Part shown: piece after piece, positions 63,719 through 64,000 of the stretch
Numbering within the stretch: the stretch's first letter is position 1
Layout of the letters: every line of letters starts with the position of its first letter
The notes under the pieces: generated by a model
Told to the model about the DNA's origin: nothing
Database searches by the model: none
What the model saw: the letters and a program-made list of their open reading frames with translations, nothing else
Position numbers and translations under genes: made by a program
Source of the DNA: Chlorobiaceae bacterium
GTDB lineage: Bacteria; Bacteroidota; Chlorobiia; Chlorobiales; Chlorobiaceae
Assembly: GCA_012972835.1 (NCBI GenBank)
Contig: JABDHK010000009.1
Span: 1-64,000, forward strand
Direction of reading: 5' to 3'
Length of the DNA stretch: 64,000 nt

Positions 63719-64000
63719 TTAACGAATTTCATTTTGCTTCTTTGTGGTTGAAATGGCTTTTATGCTTGCGCGGACGAATTCCTGAGATATCCTGAATTTT
63801 TGGGCGATCATTGCGATTACGTTATGAGCAAGTTGCGGATTTTGTCTTTCAAATATGGCAAGTTCAGTAATTATCTCTGACCATAATTGCACAGACCTGT
63901 TTGGGTCATTGGGAGGGTCAGGCAGGGTTTTTAAGATATTGATATATTTCCAGTGCTCAAATTTACGGCTATGTAACAACCATGGCCCATATTCACAATT
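63719..64000 (-). CDS. Hypothetical protein, C-terminal part (continues past the window edge)
   Basis: The minus-strand frame is open from the right edge to the stop at 63719, 93 codons. It contains EYGPWLLHSRKFEHWKYI, LAIFERQNPQLAHNVIAMIA and QKFRISQEFVRASIKA, a helical, balanced composition. No known domain is recognised. A TTG at 63979 is a nominal start, but the frame clearly runs on upstream. Confidence 0.5.
   Translation of the reverse strand, partial: NCEYGPWLLHSRKFEHWKYINILKTLPDPPNDPNRSVQLWSEIITELAIFERQNPQLAHNVIAMIAQKFRISQEFVRASIKAISTTKKQNEIR

Overview
The window looks like a chromosome segment of a green sulfur bacterium (Chlorobiaceae; Chlorobium/Pelodictyon-like). The clues are a plant/cyanobacterial-type carotene desaturase, a transketolase split into two distant genes, a compact set of anabolic genes with weak or missing Shine-Dalgarno sites, multi-PAS sensor kinases and abundant DUF4143 ATPases. 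This is inferred from gene content only; no database search was possible.

Left accessory region (1-6.4 kb): the tail of an IS630-type transposase, a broken DUF262 (GmrSD-like) gene followed by a broken HEPN gene, an IS21-family remnant with three perfectly phased 22-bp end repeats, and two AAA/DUF4143 ATPases. An 87-bp direct repeat (copies at 2116 and 5884) flanks the IS21 remnant and the ATPases. 

Core region (6.4-32.8 kb): a PAS/GAF hybrid histidine kinase, an HU/IHF-like protein, a flavoprotein, and a three-gene amino-acid ABC transporter. In that transporter the binding protein appears circularly permuted and the ATPase carries an extra GHKL-like domain. A periplasmic cupredoxin, a stomatin-like protein and a UspA protein follow. 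Six minus-strand genes (25.3 to 16.1 kb) form a complete propionate-to-succinyl-CoA route: propionyl-CoA synthetase, methylmalonyl-CoA epimerase, a fused alpha-beta carboxyltransferase, MutA, MutB and MeaB. Only biotin carboxylase and BCCP are missing from the window. KsgA, transketolase C-half, YbaB/EbfC, RecR and a CrtP-like desaturase follow, then a small Ala/Lys-rich exported protein, a second PAS kinase and tRNA-Arg/tRNA-Pro.

tRNA-Pro carries a P4-type integrase and a small island (32.8-35.4 kb) with an intact and a truncated copy of a 'DPES-xFR' protein. Then come a four-PAS hybrid kinase with an interspersed repeat translated inside it, an outer-membrane barrel protein, a P-type ATPase, an endonuclease/exonuclease/phosphatase protein and a long plus-strand housekeeping run (42.8-53.3 kb): purC, DedA, transketolase N-half, rsmD, coaD, aminotransferase, acyltransferase, PSP1/RicT-like, metG, initiator tRNA and a NamZ-like protein.

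Right accessory region (53.5-64 kb): a STAS protein with an AT-hook-like tail, a ParE/RelE toxin whose antitoxin gene is reduced to its tail, and a type I restriction operon hsdM - DUF1016 nuclease - hsdS - hsdR, coupled by ATGA overlaps. Between the DUF1016 gene and hsdS lies an 81-bp chimeric ORF that joins an hsdS start to an hsdM end, a scar of recombination among tandem restriction modules.
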